Part shown: piece after piece, positions 1 through 10,161 of the stretch
How the letters are laid out: every line of letters starts with the position of its first letter
How positions within the stretch are numbered: the stretch's first letter is position 1
Assembly (NCBI GenBank): GCA_029747585.1
Contig: JAPEVF010000545.1
Span: 1-30,846 of the forward strand
Direction of reading: 5' to 3'
Source of the DNA: Pleurotus djamor
Taxonomy: Eukaryota; Basidiomycota; Agaricomycetes; Agaricales; Pleurotaceae
DNA length: 30,846 nt
Translations under genes and position numbers: made by a program
The notes under the pieces: generated by a model
What the model was told of the DNA's origin: nothing
Database searches by the model: none
What the model saw: the letters and a program-made list of their open reading frames with translations, nothing else

Positions 1-513
1 TGATTGCGGGTATGATCGCGCCACCTGAACGCAGCGACGGCTTTGCCAATGTCCTCGAGCGGTGCATAGAGTTCATCTTCTAACCCCTTCCCCGCAGNTA
101 GGCGTAGTCATGAACTTGGCGAAACGAAGCTTCTTTCCAGTGCGGTGCATGAGGTGTGATTTGACAGCTTGAGTAACGAATCCGTCGACGACCTTGTCGT
201 CAGGTTTGTCCGGAAGGTAGGCCTCGATAAAGCTCGCCAACGGAACGATGGACACCTCTCCGTCCATCTCGGCAGCAATCTCAGGGCGTACGTGTGTGAT
301 CCCAGCAGTACCTGCGTTGCTACGAGCAGTGCGAGGGGTCTGTTTTCTATTCGTCGACTTCAAGTCAGCTTGTGCAGTTAAATTAAGCATGCATTACACG
401 ACGTACGGCAGCCGTGGTCGATGATGACCATTTGGGGTTTCGGGACTGTAGAGATGACATGAGTAACTCATATGAAGTTATCAGAAGCCAACTTACATAG
501 CGTTAGACGACAT
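1..513 (-). CDS. FunK1-family protein kinase, 5' part, cut by window edge
   Basis: This is the N-terminal part of a fungal FunK1 kinase, an expanded agaricomycete family of kinase-like proteins with unknown substrates. The spliced model starts at the ATG at 511-513, with exon 1 at 513-497 (reading MSSNA), exon 2 at 445-407, a 60-bp intron at 406-347 and exon 3 from 346 downward. All these borders are the same as in the full copy starting at 22471. Residues such as GITHV, EIAAEMDG and SFIEAYLP match that copy. A single N at position 99 adds a base relative to the intact copy and would shift the frame after KFMTTP. It may be a sequencing or assembly artefact rather than a real mutation. Catalytic motifs lie beyond the window, so whether the gene is functional cannot be judged. 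Confidence 0.75.
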
Positions 514-620
514 TGAAGTTGATGGTGATGATGGTGGAGGACGAAGAGTGGTTGTGGCGCAACACGATCGAGTGTTGTGACCATATTGGGCTATTTGTAT
601 GTGTTGTGCCGCTCAGAGCT

Positions 621-626
621 CACGTG
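621..626. promoter_or_regulatory. CACGTG box upstream of left FunK1
   Basis: A palindromic CACGTG preceded by agct lies about 108-113 bp upstream of the start codon at 513. The same hexamer occurs at almost the same distance upstream of the two other FunK1 copies. Such E-boxes are bound by basic helix-loop-helix factors in fungi; binding here is inference. Confidence 0.4.
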
Positions 627-702
627 AGCGCACCATTGTTCTTCCCCCTATTCTGACATTCTATTGATCGTGTGAATCTATCTTCCCACAGTCACCCACA
701 AT

Positions 703-2030
703 CAAACTTTCAGATCTAGATTTCTTTTTTTGCGTTTCGTCGAGCAACGTTCAGTCCATTGGAGAATTTCCTGGGAACATCTCAGCTGTTATTTCGATTC
801 ACCTTTCCTCAGCACTTGCAATGAAACGATGGCAGCTGCCTATGTCGCCTCCCAGTCATCGTGAGGTACTTGGCTAGAAAGATCGAGCGACGAAACACGA
901 AGGAAACCCTCCAGGAGGATCATGCGTGCCATGCCATTCGGTCAAGCACAAAGTACTCATTCTTTCTTCTCACCGACAGTAGCACTGACAGTGCAGTAGC
1001 GGACAGTGACACGCCTCACGACTTGTCTTCAAATTATGTACCTCAAACGGTCTTCTCTTCAAGATGTGACCTCTCGGAACTACCCCAGAGCGATATTGGT
1101 TATCCAGCATGGTGGGAAGCCAGTCCCAGGAGGCAGAACAACTGATCCCACCCGTCTATGTCGCCCTCCAAAGCGTATGCTGGCTTGTGAATGATCTACT
1201 GTCGGACACTATCTCGCCCATTCTCATCGGCTCTTTCGCTCGATCAAACTCTCCTCCCAGCCGATGACACACCACTTTAGTTGTGGTATATTATCACGGC
1301 TGTTCACAAAGAACTCACCGCACCGAAGGCACCGCTTGAACAGCCTCTGGAACGTCTTGCTGAGCACGGGCTTACCACATAATTTCCTAGCGCTCACTTC
1401 AATATCTCGTAGTGGGCTTGATCGTGATCGGCTTGTGCGTAACCTATCTGTTCATTCATGTAATTCGCATCAAAATGATTGAGTGTTAGTATTTCCTTCA
1501 GGTCACTGATGCTAATCACTCCAAATGGAGTGTAAGAACGTGTTACAGCTAGCAAGATATTGCCCGGCTCCACCTTGCGCCCATAACCGCTCGCCAACCG
1601 TTGCGACTACGACCTTTTGAGGAGTCTCTGCCTAGTCAACTTGGACTATTTTCTCTGCCACATGCCTTAGTGATCTGGATTTACCTCTGCAAATTCTGGC
1701 CTCGATGCCCGTGTGATAAAGATGTGAGGCACCCGACGCTGTTTCTCCGTTTGGGCGACATTGACTTTTCCGTTCTCTCCGCCTCAACACACATGCGGCC
1801 ATCTGCTCAATGTGATCACGACGTCTGAGGACAATCAAAAAACTGGTCAGACCAGTCCTCTCGCTTGTCATATCCACATTGCAACCAGGAACCAGACCGA
1901 TTCGGACGCTCTGGTTATTCCATTCACTCGACTTGGCGCGTGGCCGTATCTCTCTCATTTCCAGATTTTATGGTAAAAATTCGAGAAAAAAATTACTTGA
2001 GCTCATCTGCACGGTGGGCTTCATCGCCGA
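703..2030. other. Intergenic region, no convincing gene; possible membrane-protein remnants
   Basis: I find no intact gene between the left FunK1 promoter and BBE1. Open frames of 60-108 codons occur on both strands but have no recognisable domain or splice structure. Two hydrophobic stretches could be relics of a membrane protein: a frame near 1155-1260 reading VALQSVCWLVNDLLSD, and one near 1405-1480 reading VVGLIVIGLCVTYLFIHVI. They lie in different contexts separated by stops, so I do not call a pseudogene. Confidence 0.4.
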
Positions 2031-2040
2031 TATAAAAAGG
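2031..2040 (+). promoter_or_regulatory. TATA box of BBE1
   Basis: The sequence tataaaaagg lies 64-73 bp upstream of the BBE1 start codon. This is a fitting distance for a TATA element of a strongly expressed fungal gene. Confidence 0.5.
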
Positions 2041-2103
2041 GCCCCGTCGAAGATTGGCAACCACCCAGTGCTACAAAGTCTGCGCTTTCTTTGAGTCCTC
2101 GTC

Positions 2104-3788
2104 ATGCGTTCTCCTCTTACCTCTCTGCTTCCTTTTATTCTCATTGCGTCATCCCATGCGGCTACCATACACAATGTTCTTAGGGAAGAAGTCGCTCGCA
2201 GTGTCGAATGTGTGAGTTTGTCCCCCTCATGGATCTGATTAACTCACCTGAACCGTATCTTAGTGCCAGGAATTAATGCAAGCGCTCGGCAGAGGAAAAT
2301 GCATGCTCCCTGGCTCCCGAGGCTACCAGCAGCTCAGTACATCGTACTACACCACTCAAGAGTCGGAGCTCGTCGCGCAATGTCGTGTCTCCGCCACCAA
2401 TGCTCAGGATGTATCTCAGGCCATCCACATCCTCAGACGAGGGCAATGTAGATTCTCTGTACGGTCCGTCGGCCATATGACTTGGGCTGGCGCTGCGAAT
2501 ATCGACAGTCCTGGTATCGCAATCGACTTGGGTCGCATCAACGGCGTATCCCTCTCTGAAGATACGAAGGTCGCAAGCCTTGGTCCTGGTAATACTTGGG
2601 GCGCCGTCTATGATGCGCTAGATCCCCATGGGGTTACCGTTGTTGGTGGTCGATCAAACACTGTCGGTGTTGGAGGCTTCACCCTTGGAGGTAGGGTCGC
2701 GTTTATCCGTACTAGTTCATGGGATCAACCCCTGACGGACAACTTGCTTAGGTGGTTTTTCGAATCTATCCCCCGAGCACGGATTCGCTTCTGACAACGT
2801 CATCAATTATGAGGTTGTCCTCTCTGATGGTCGCATCCTCAATGCAAATCAAACGGCAAACACCGACTTGTACTGGGGCCTCAAGGCTGGCAGCACGAAC
2901 CTTGGCATCATCACGCGATTCGATGTCAAAACATACCCATTGACGCCTAAATGGGGTGGAGTCAGAGGTTATAACGTTTCCACGGGCCCCGAAATCTTCA
3001 ACGCAATGGCGAAGATGATCGTGAAGCTGAGGAATGATCCTCGTGGTGGTGGCTCTGTTGTTTGGGGATACAACGAGTTCCTAGGGAGCGATACCGTCTT
3101 TGGGTCCTACGCATACCTCGGGTCGGACGTTTCCCAAACCGATGTCTTCGACGATATGTTGGCTGTTCCTTTCGTCGAAGGCACCGATTCTATTCGTGGT
3201 AACACCACTCAGCAATCACTCAGCGAGGAGGTCGATGTCGCTTACCCTGCCGGTCTGCGTCGCATTTTCGCCACTCTCACGTTCAAGGTGGACGTGGACA
3301 TTGCTGTCGGTATCTATGAGAAGTGTCGCGAACTCTTCGCTCCGCTCGTTGGGAAGCCACAAATTCAATGGACCGCGTCGTTCCAACCCATATCCGTCAC
3401 TCACCTTCAGGCAACTGCAAGGGCTGGTGGTACGCCTCTCGGTCTCGCTCCTTCAGATGGTGATCTTATCCGTAAGTTTTCCATCCACTGATTGATTTTG
3501 TATCGTCTGACCGCTTTCTTAGTACTCAATCTGAACACTGTCTGGGCATCCAGCTCGGACGACGCTGCCATGGAAAGTGCTGTTCGCGGCGTAATCAGTT
3601 GGGCAAGCGAAGAGGCGAAAAGACGTGATGTCCTTCACCCCTGGTTGTACTCGAACTACGCGTTGCCGGATCAAAATGTCTATGCTTCATACGGAGCTGA
3701 CAATGCACAGCGTCTCAAGGACATCAGAAGTGTGTATGATCCTGATAACACTTTCGGCGAACTCTGGAGGGGTGGCTTCAAATTTTGA
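2104..3788 (+). CDS. Secreted FAD-dependent oxidase, berberine-bridge-enzyme-like (BBE1)
   Basis: The protein is an FAD-linked oxidoreductase of the BBE/VAO fold, which oxidises or oxidatively cyclises small molecules using O2. Four exons (2104-2211, 2264-2690, 2752-3471, 3523-3788) give 506 residues. A hydrophobic signal-peptide-like start (LTSLLPFILIASSHA) suggests secretion or entry into the ER. The FAD-binding PCMH domain covers roughly residues 60-235. His107 in the motif VRSVGH is the expected histidyl-FAD attachment site, although the usual Gly before Gly-His is Val. Where classical BBEs carry a second, cysteinyl attachment, this protein has Ser167 (GGRSNTVGVGG), so FAD is probably singly linked. 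The BBE C-terminal signature YDPDNTF followed by LWRGGFK is present. All three introns sit at the same positions as in the paralogue at 8083, showing gene duplication. The substrate is unknown; a prenylated product of the neighbouring UbiA enzyme is an attractive guess. Confidence 0.9.
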
Positions 3789-4417
3789 AAACTCTCTTGG
3801 CTAAACGCAGCTTCCCAATTCCCTATATCTATTTTGACTTCCTGAAGGACTTTCCGTACTCTAGCCATTCATTTTTGAATTCTCTCTTCATTCTTAGCTT
3901 ATACCTCCAACCCACCTCATCCCATTTAGATAATCGACCCTACGATACTCGACTTGTCAATACCTTAAATATAATGGTGTGCTCCATGTGACTTCCAAGC
4001 CGTACACACAGAGAGATGTCCTAGATGAAAACGGGACCTAGAATGTGGTTCGGGAAATTAGATCAATTCAACACGTTCGCAATAGAGACAGCCTGACTGC
4101 ATCATTCGGATCATCGCGCGACAACTTTGAACTAACGCCATGCCCCATAGAGGGTATGTCAGAGAAACACTAATATTTTGCAACGAACACGGCATGGGGA
4201 TGAAAACTGTCAATGACAGCTGGGACCACACAGGATTTGCCCACCACATCGGACCACGTCACATGGAGTGCCGCTTCCGAGCAGATTGAAGATCTGAACC
4301 CGCAAAGTAAAAGCTTCAGTAACAGTATCATATTGGTAACGGGGCATTGCGAATGGATAAAAGGGACATATCAGGTGTGCTATTGAGGTAGGTATCGATG
4401 GCTTAAGATTTTCATGT
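3789..4417. other. Intergenic region between convergent genes
   Basis: This is the shared 3' flank of BBE1 (+) and the dehydrogenase (-). It is AT-rich with several taaata-like stretches that could serve polyadenylation. I see no gene in it. Confidence 0.5.
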
Positions 4418-5447
4418 TCATTGGGCGAAAGGAAGAGGAGGGTCCGACTTGTTCAAAGCCGCCGACCACTCTTTGTACTTGGCAGCTTCTTCCGCGATTT
4501 CCTTCAACTTAGCATCAGCCATAGCGTTGGCGTCCGCGCCGAGTGAGAGCTTCTTCGGAGGGTTAGAATCTTTGGCGAGCTTGTAGTAGACGGTTTGAGC
4601 GAATTTGACTGGGTCGCCTTCGTAGCCTTTGAAAGCCGCCATATAGGCACGGCCCATTTCAGTTGGCATGTGGGGAGCGGTGTAGGCAGGGTGGGCGGGG
4701 AAGAACTGGGCGCCCTTGTCCCAACCTGTGTCATACCCACCAGGTCGCACGAGCGTGAACTGAAGAAGGTCAGTAAGCGATAGCAAAAATAGTTGAAGGA
4801 AACATTACCCTGATGTTCCAAGCAGGGTCGACCTCCTGGCTAAGGCCATCGATGAATCCTTCGATGGCTGGCCATATGTTAGATCCTTGACACGAAATAT
4901 GACAAGGAATGCAATACTTACCGGCTTTGGAGGCAGCGTAGTAGTTGGAAGCAGGCAATGGGGCGATACCTGTGGCTGAGCCCACAGTAATGATGCTACC
5001 CCCTTGAGGCTTGTTAACCTCCCGCAAGACCCTTAGTCCTTCTATGGCAACATTTGCAGCGGCGAAGAAGTTGAGATCAAAGAGTTTGCGAGCATCGGCT
5101 TCAGGGATGGCCTCGGCCTCACCCACGATGAAACCACCGGCGTTGTTGTATACGACATCGATGCGGCCGAACTTGTCAGTAGCCGCTTTGAAGGCGCTTT
5201 TCACGGCATCAGAACTTGTGAGGTCCGCAGGGATGACGAGGAGTTGAGAAGGGTATTTAGACGAGAGATCGGATAGGGTAGAAGGGTTACGCGCAGTAGC
5301 AGCAGCATAATCGCCGGCCTTCAGGACGACGTCCAGGACACTGCGACCTAGTCCACGAGTCGCACCAGTTACTAGAAGGAGTAGATGAGTGTCAGATTAT
5401 CAACCAAGCCGCAGTAAGGACGCACCGAACCAGACTTGAGGAGACAT
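4418..5447 (-). CDS. Short-chain dehydrogenase/reductase (classical SDR)
   Basis: The gene encodes an NAD(P)-dependent short-chain dehydrogenase, a family that interconverts alcohols and ketones. Four exons (5447-5426, 5371-4922, 4867-4809, 4759-4418) join in frame to 290 residues. The start MSPQVWFVTGATRGLG carries the Rossmann nucleotide motif TGATRGLG at residues 9-16. NNAG follows in the fourth strand. A serine lies in TVGSATG, and the catalytic pair is Tyr152 and Lys156 in YAASK. The segment FTLVRPGGYDT follows, as expected for the strand after the active site. The gene is divergent from the UbiA gene with about 1 kb between them and convergent with BBE1. Within the putative cluster it would suit oxidation of an allylic or benzylic alcohol. 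The substrate cannot be told from sequence. Confidence 0.93.
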
Positions 5448-6484
5448 ATTGATGATGGGGGAATGTCTGGCATAAGTTGACTTTAAGTATGGACATTTGC
5501 CGAAGAAAGTGGGAGATGCTGAGCAATCAGGTAGCTTCTGAAGAGGTATCCATCAGGTGTAACCCCATTACGGTGATCTGAAGCTCCCAAACAGTTGTCA
5601 ACCCGTATAGTACTGGCGATTTCAACAAGGTATCTCGAAGCGATTCAAGCGATATAGACCAGCAAAAGCTGATACGCTTGCCTCAGGAGTCGGGATCCGT
5701 ATCAGGCTGCTATAGGAAGGAGAAACTGAAGCTTGAAGTAGGGTTGAGATAGACATCAGGGCTGGGATAAAAATCAGCGTCAACCAACCGGCGCATGTTA
5801 CCCCTAAAGTGACCCTGGATGAACCCTGGGAAAAGCAGAGACGTTGTTTCCTGGTTGTTTCCCGACCGCGACGGTTGTCCTCGCGCGTTCATATGCGAAC
5901 TTCCCCATTCTTGTTTGATAGGTATCTACAACCGGTCTGGCTTCTAGGATGCGAGCGCTGAGCGCCGAGGCCGTGTCTCCAAATCCCAGCCGATCTTGGC
6001 ACTCACGCACCCGCTCCGCCAGGCGCCTCACGCTGCAACGCGAGTTCTCCGAGTTTAGTACGCACGTACCACTAAACTAGCCGTGTATTAATCGGTAAAA
6101 TCTAACATCAATCCTTTGACAGTACTGCCAGACCTCGAGCTCTGACTTGCAGCTGAGCTCGTCGTTCAAGACTTCAAGTCGTTTCAATGACTCCCAGAAA
6201 CAAGGATTCTATCGCGAAAGTTTACCCTTTCGGCAGCTGTTACGCCGATGTAATCTCCAAAATACTGACTACATTATCTGACTTCTCCATTTATCTCAGA
6301 TCAGTGCTTGCTAAACGGTCGCCTCGCATTTTGAAGACCAGACATATCGCAGTTTACGATTGGCCAGAACCCTGATTCAAGGCCTATCATGTTTCTGGCG
6401 AAAGAAGTTTAAATTTCCGTCAGCAGTCTTGCTTTACACAGCGTCTTCTTTCCCTCCTCACTTTCAATCTCTCGCCCTTGTACA
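5448..6484. other. Divergent intergenic region between SDR and UbiA genes
   Basis: No convincing gene lies here. A GC-rich patch at 5860-6040 opens a 75-codon frame on the minus strand that I do not recognise. The region must contain both the SDR and UbiA promoters. It includes an 8-bp inverted repeat at 6052-6078 and an ATTGGCCA element at 6359-6366, about 120 bp before the UbiA start. Confidence 0.5.
6052..6078. promoter_or_regulatory. 8-bp inverted repeat, candidate operator-like site
   Basis: AGTTTAGT at 6052-6059 is followed after 11 bases by its exact reverse complement ACTAAACT at 6071-6078. The spacer itself holds a smaller palindrome, gtacg-ca-cgtac. Dyads of this kind in a divergent promoter can be binding sites for dimeric regulators, but chance occurrence is possible. 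Confidence 0.3.
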
Positions 6485-7610
6485 ATGAGTGCACTGACCA
6501 AAACACTGCCGTCTCCACTCGGGGCTGTAGACCATGTCATACGCACTGCGTACGCCTTCACTAAGTCAGATTACAAGACCGTAGTCTTCCCGGTGGTGAG
6601 TACCGTTTCTACGGTCGTTCAAGTCATCGTTGATATATTTTCTGTAGACTGCGTACGGCCTAATGGCTGCCACTTCTTTGTCCCCTTCCAAGTTCCCACA
6701 ACTTGCGATATGGGTCTGGCTCCATCTCTTACAGTTCTGCGCCGCCAACCAGATGTATAGTCCGGAGGAAGATGCGCTCAACAAACCGTACCGACCTATC
6801 CCTGCTGGCCTCATCTCAATTAAAGCCACCAAGGTACTTCGGTGGACGCTCGTCCCTGTGTGCTTAGGCTTGTCCTATGCCTTCGATGTTTTCTACCCAG
6901 GGATAAGCCTGGCGCTTTCCTTCATAGTCTACAACGAGCTCGGCTTGGACTCCTACTGGTACACGAAGAACTTCCTCAATGCTGTCGGTCTTGTGTCTTG
7001 GGACGTTGGCGCTGCTAAAATCGCCTCTGCAGGGAGTAAGGTCTTTGTTGATGCTCTCTGATCCAGCCAGCTGATAGTATAATTTGCAGGCTACGACGCT
7101 TCAGATCTTCGCATGTGGTTGGCACCAGTCATCAGCACGCTGCTCATTGCCACCACTATTCATATCCAAGACTTCCGAGATGAAGTTGGCGATAGGAAGC
7201 AAGGTCGTGTCACCTTCCCTGTTGTGATGCCGGAGTTCTCGAGACGCATGACATTCCTCATCGTTGCGGTTTGGACTTTCGGTCTTGCTGCCTATTGGGA
7301 TTTGAGCAGCTTGGCATCGCCCTGGTTTGTTACGTTGGGCATGTACGTCGCTCTGAGAGTACTCCAACAGAGGACCGAAAACGAAGATAAGGTATCACTG
7401 CGGATCTACATGGTACGCCTCGTCCTGCCGTCCCCTCGGGGTAATTCCCGAGGACGTCTTGTGCGTCCATACTGACTTCGTTTTGACCGCTAGTTCTGGC
7501 TATGGGTTGCTCAAGTTCTCCCCTTCTGGACAAGGCAGCTGGGTGATAGTCATCTAAAGCCGTGGTCTACTCTATCACCGACTTTCATGCGAAGCAACGA
7601 TACCTTCTAG
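6485..7610 (+). CDS. UbiA-type membrane prenyltransferase or terpene cyclase
   Basis: UbiA-superfamily proteins are multi-helix membrane enzymes that ionise a prenyl diphosphate and either prenylate an aromatic acceptor or cyclise the chain. Four exons (6485-6595, 6648-7035, 7090-7412, 7494-7610) give 312 residues, a normal length. Several hydrophobic helices are evident, for example LAIWVWLHLLQF and ISLALSFIVYN. The first metal-binding motif, normally NDxxDxxxD, reads NQMYSPEED at residues 71-79: the first Asn and last Asp are kept, but Gln and Ser replace two Asp, with EE added. It is followed by NKPYRPIPAGLIS, typical of fungal UbiA proteins. The second motif, DFRDEVGD (Asp194, Asp197, Asp201), is intact. 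It lacks an obvious mitochondrial presequence, arguing against COQ2. It is the only prenyl-transfer or scaffold-forming enzyme among the clustered genes. Confidence 0.9.
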
Positions 7611-8082
7611 GGTTGCAACGTTCTGTAAGAACAATGACTGGCCGGTGATGTTTATCAGAGTAGCCGAGAGCTTGAGTCAGTGGAAATGATTACAGGTTTT
7701 TGTATCCGAATGAATCGAATTATGTAAATATACTCTATCACATCCTTCTGCAACGTGAACTTAGCAAACATCAAAACCGCGTTCTCGAGGTATATTGATT
7801 GTCCATCAACGCAAGCATCGACCTATAATTATCAAGAAGACGAATTAGGAAGGCGTGTTTCCCTGAGTGATACACATTAGGATCGCAGATCGCCTAGATT
7901 GTTACCCTCGCTTAAACGCCACGTATGCCGTAACCTCTGCTCCATCACCGTTCGTTGAGCCATGGGTTTCCTGTATGGAGAACTGATACAGATGCTCTAG
8001 TTCGCCCCCTCCACGAACTATTGCTGCGCGCAGGTATAAAGGTATTGCGCTATCATGCTGTCCTCCCAAATTGGAGTCACAA
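7611..8082. other. Intergenic region, UbiA 3' flank and BBE2 promoter
   Basis: No gene is seen. The 3' half carries the BBE2 promoter, with a TATA-like element at 8035. Confidence 0.5.
8035..8042 (+). promoter_or_regulatory. TATA box of BBE2
   Basis: The sequence tataaagg lies about 45 bp upstream of the start codon of BBE2, resembling the tataaaaagg in front of BBE1. Confidence 0.45.
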
Positions 8083-9770
8083 ATGCGCGGTCGTCTTGCT
8101 TCTCTGTTGACGCTTACCACTCTAGCAGCGTCTGCCACTGAGCAGGTCGTGTTGGAGGAAGCGAATCTAACTTCCAGCCAATGTGTAGGTTCCCTGATCT
8201 TTTTCGTCGGTGCATAATTGAGGTTGTGTTTCTTGTTTCTCCCCATAGTGCGAAGGGCTTCGAAGTGTCATCTCTCCTTCACAGGTTCATCTATCGTCTT
8301 CGGATCTATATACCACTCAGCAGTCAACGTATTACTCCGGAGAACAAGCTAGCCAACGGCCTGCATGCCGCGTCACGCCCGTGGACGCTAACGACGTATC
8401 TTTCATTCTGAAATTCGCGACTCGCCATCAATGCGAGTTTGCTGTACGTGCCGGTGGACACATGAGCTGGGCGGGCTCCTCAAACATCGGTCCTGAAGGC
8501 TTTACTATTGACTTGGAGAACATGAGGAAGATCGGGCTTTTGGACGACTCGAAAACGGTCTCGATAGAACCTGGCCTTCGATGGTCAGCCGTTTACAACT
8601 TCCTGGTTCCACATGGTCTCCACACCGTTGGGGGCCGCTCTTCTGGCGTCGGCGTGGGTGGGTTCCTCATGGGAGGTAAGTTTAGGGTTCTTCGCTTCGA
8701 TGATATAGATCAAGTCAGTTAACCTTTTGATCAAGGTGGCGTTTCGTTCCTGTCTCCCGAATACGGTTTTGGAAGCGATAACGTCATCAACTATGAGGTT
8801 GTTCTCTCTGATGGCTCGATTGTCAATGCCAACGAAGCTGAGCACACCGACTTGTACTGGGCGCTCAAAGGCGGGAGTACCAACTACGGTATCGTCACAA
8901 AATTCGACATGCCAACCCACCGAATGGACCAAATGTGGGGTGGTTCGTTGTTCTACAACATCAGCATGGGCGGAGACTTGTTGAAGTATCTCGTTGGCTT
9001 CACCGAGCGCCTTGACGCCGACCCCCAAGGGATGTCTGCCTACTCCCTCGTCTTCAACCCCATTACGCAGGACTATGCTATCTGGTCGCCAAACGTTTAC
9101 CTTCAACCGAAGGCATACCCCAGCCCACTTTTCGATGGCCTCAAGGACTTCGAGCCCCTTCTCGACACCACGCGTATCACCAACCTCGTGGATATTACGG
9201 ATGAAGTTGACAGGACGAACGCTGGGGGTGCTCGGTCCCAGTGGTCTGCATTTGTCTTCAAGGCAAACGGCGAGTATCCTTGGGACGCTTTCCTCCATGG
9301 GAAGGAATTCTTCGCGGAAGACGTCAAGCGTCCCGGCGTATTCTGGGCGATTACCGTACAGCCTATCAACACAGGAATGATAAGGGCTGGTGCCAAACGC
9401 GGTGGTAACCCATTTGGTCTTTCCGTGGATGACGGAAATCATTTCCGTAAGTCGTCGATTTACCTTGTTGGTCTCGACGGTGGCAACTCAACCTACTTTG
9501 ATTATAGTTCTGCTGTTTTCCACCTTCTGGATGGATCCTGCCGACGATGACGTTATGAAAGCCAAGACCCAGGAGTTCATCGAATGGCTTACGACTACGG
9601 GTACTGAACGTGGTCTACTCCACCGTTTCATCTATATGGACTATGCGCTGGATACACAACCAGTTTTGCAGAGCTTCGGCGAGGAGAACTACAAACGCAT
9701 GAAAGAGATCAAGGAGAAGTACGACCCAGACAACCTCTTGAGACTGTGGAAGGGCGGTTGGAAGCTGTAA
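8083..9770 (+). CDS. Secreted FAD-dependent oxidase, berberine-bridge-enzyme-like (BBE2)
   Basis: This is a paralogue of BBE1. Four exons (8083-8184, 8249-8675, 8736-9446, 9508-9770) give 500 residues. Exon 2 is exactly 427 nt in both genes and all intron phases agree. The N-terminus RGRLASLLTLTTLAASA is signal-peptide-like. His104 in VRAGGHMSWAG is the expected covalent FAD site. The second, cysteine attachment is absent (Ser164 in GGRSSGVGVGG). The substrate-domain segment DLYWALKGGSTNYGIVTKF and the C-terminal YDPDNLLRLWKGGWK are typical of the family. The two proteins diverge in the substrate-binding half, so they may act on different intermediates. In plants, BBE-like oxidases acting after a UbiA prenyltransferase form cannabinoid rings; a comparable oxidative cyclisation here is inference. 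A long minus-strand open frame across this gene is an antisense shadow. Confidence 0.9.
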
Positions 9771-10161
9771 ATCAAAAGGGTTAATATGTACTTACGATAT
9801 CCTCCCAAAATAATCAGATAAATGTGTACAAGATCCTTCATGACGCGGAGAAAGGCTCAGTCCGTTTACCTACCATGAACAATACGGAAGTCGCACATAA
9901 TTTCGTGGAACGACCAAAGCGGAGTGGTAGGGTCTAGGTAGCAACTTTTTCCAAGTCGGAATCAAGTCGGACTGGGTAGTAAGCCATCCTCCTGTGGCAT
10001 AGGAGAAGATTAGATAGGGACTGGCCGGGATTGGCTGGGAGCGCTCACGTGACGCATGGCATCTCTTAATTAGTAAAGTTGTCAGTCAACATACGTAAAC
10101 ATTGATTCGCCACCAGCCATTCTTTGTCTGTCGCTCTGATCATCTCCAATCATGTTCACGC
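9771..10161. other. Intergenic region, BBE2 3' flank and FunK1 pseudogene promoter
   Basis: No gene is seen. The right part holds the CACGTG element at 10046 in front of the broken FunK1 copy. Confidence 0.5.
10046..10051. promoter_or_regulatory. CACGTG box upstream of the FunK1 pseudogene
   Basis: CACGTG in the context gcgctcacgtgacgc lies 111 bp before the probable start ATG at 10162. The context gcgctcacgtg also occurs in the promoter of the intact copy at 22353-22362, although the surrounding promoter sequence is otherwise unlike. Confidence 0.4.

Larger units (their letters stand above)
1..702. repeat. Left arm of a ~700 bp inverted repeat (FunK1 promoter and 5' end)
   Basis: Read on the reverse strand, this stretch matches 22285-22985 almost base for base. 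The match covers the promoter with its CACGTG box, the first two short exons, both introns and about 110 codons of exon 3. The similarity fades just outside the stretch reading cacagtcacccac near 690-702. The left limit is set by the window edge, so the arm may be longer. Over the roughly 95 codons compared, the two proteins differ at only about four residues, so the duplication is recent or under conversion. Confidence 0.9.

Noticed and set aside
1..513. Left FunK1 as a true frameshift pseudogene
   Set aside because: The only break seen is an N at position 99, which may be a sequencing error; the rest is cut by the window, so I do not call it broken.
6485..7610. UbiA gene as mitochondrial ubiquinone enzyme COQ2
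   Set aside because: No mitochondrial presequence is seen, the first aspartate motif is non-canonical, and its neighbours are secondary-metabolism enzymes.
8585..9442. 285-codon open frame on the minus strand
   Set aside because: It lies wholly antisense to BBE2, whose spliced frame shows family motifs throughout; the minus frame shows none.
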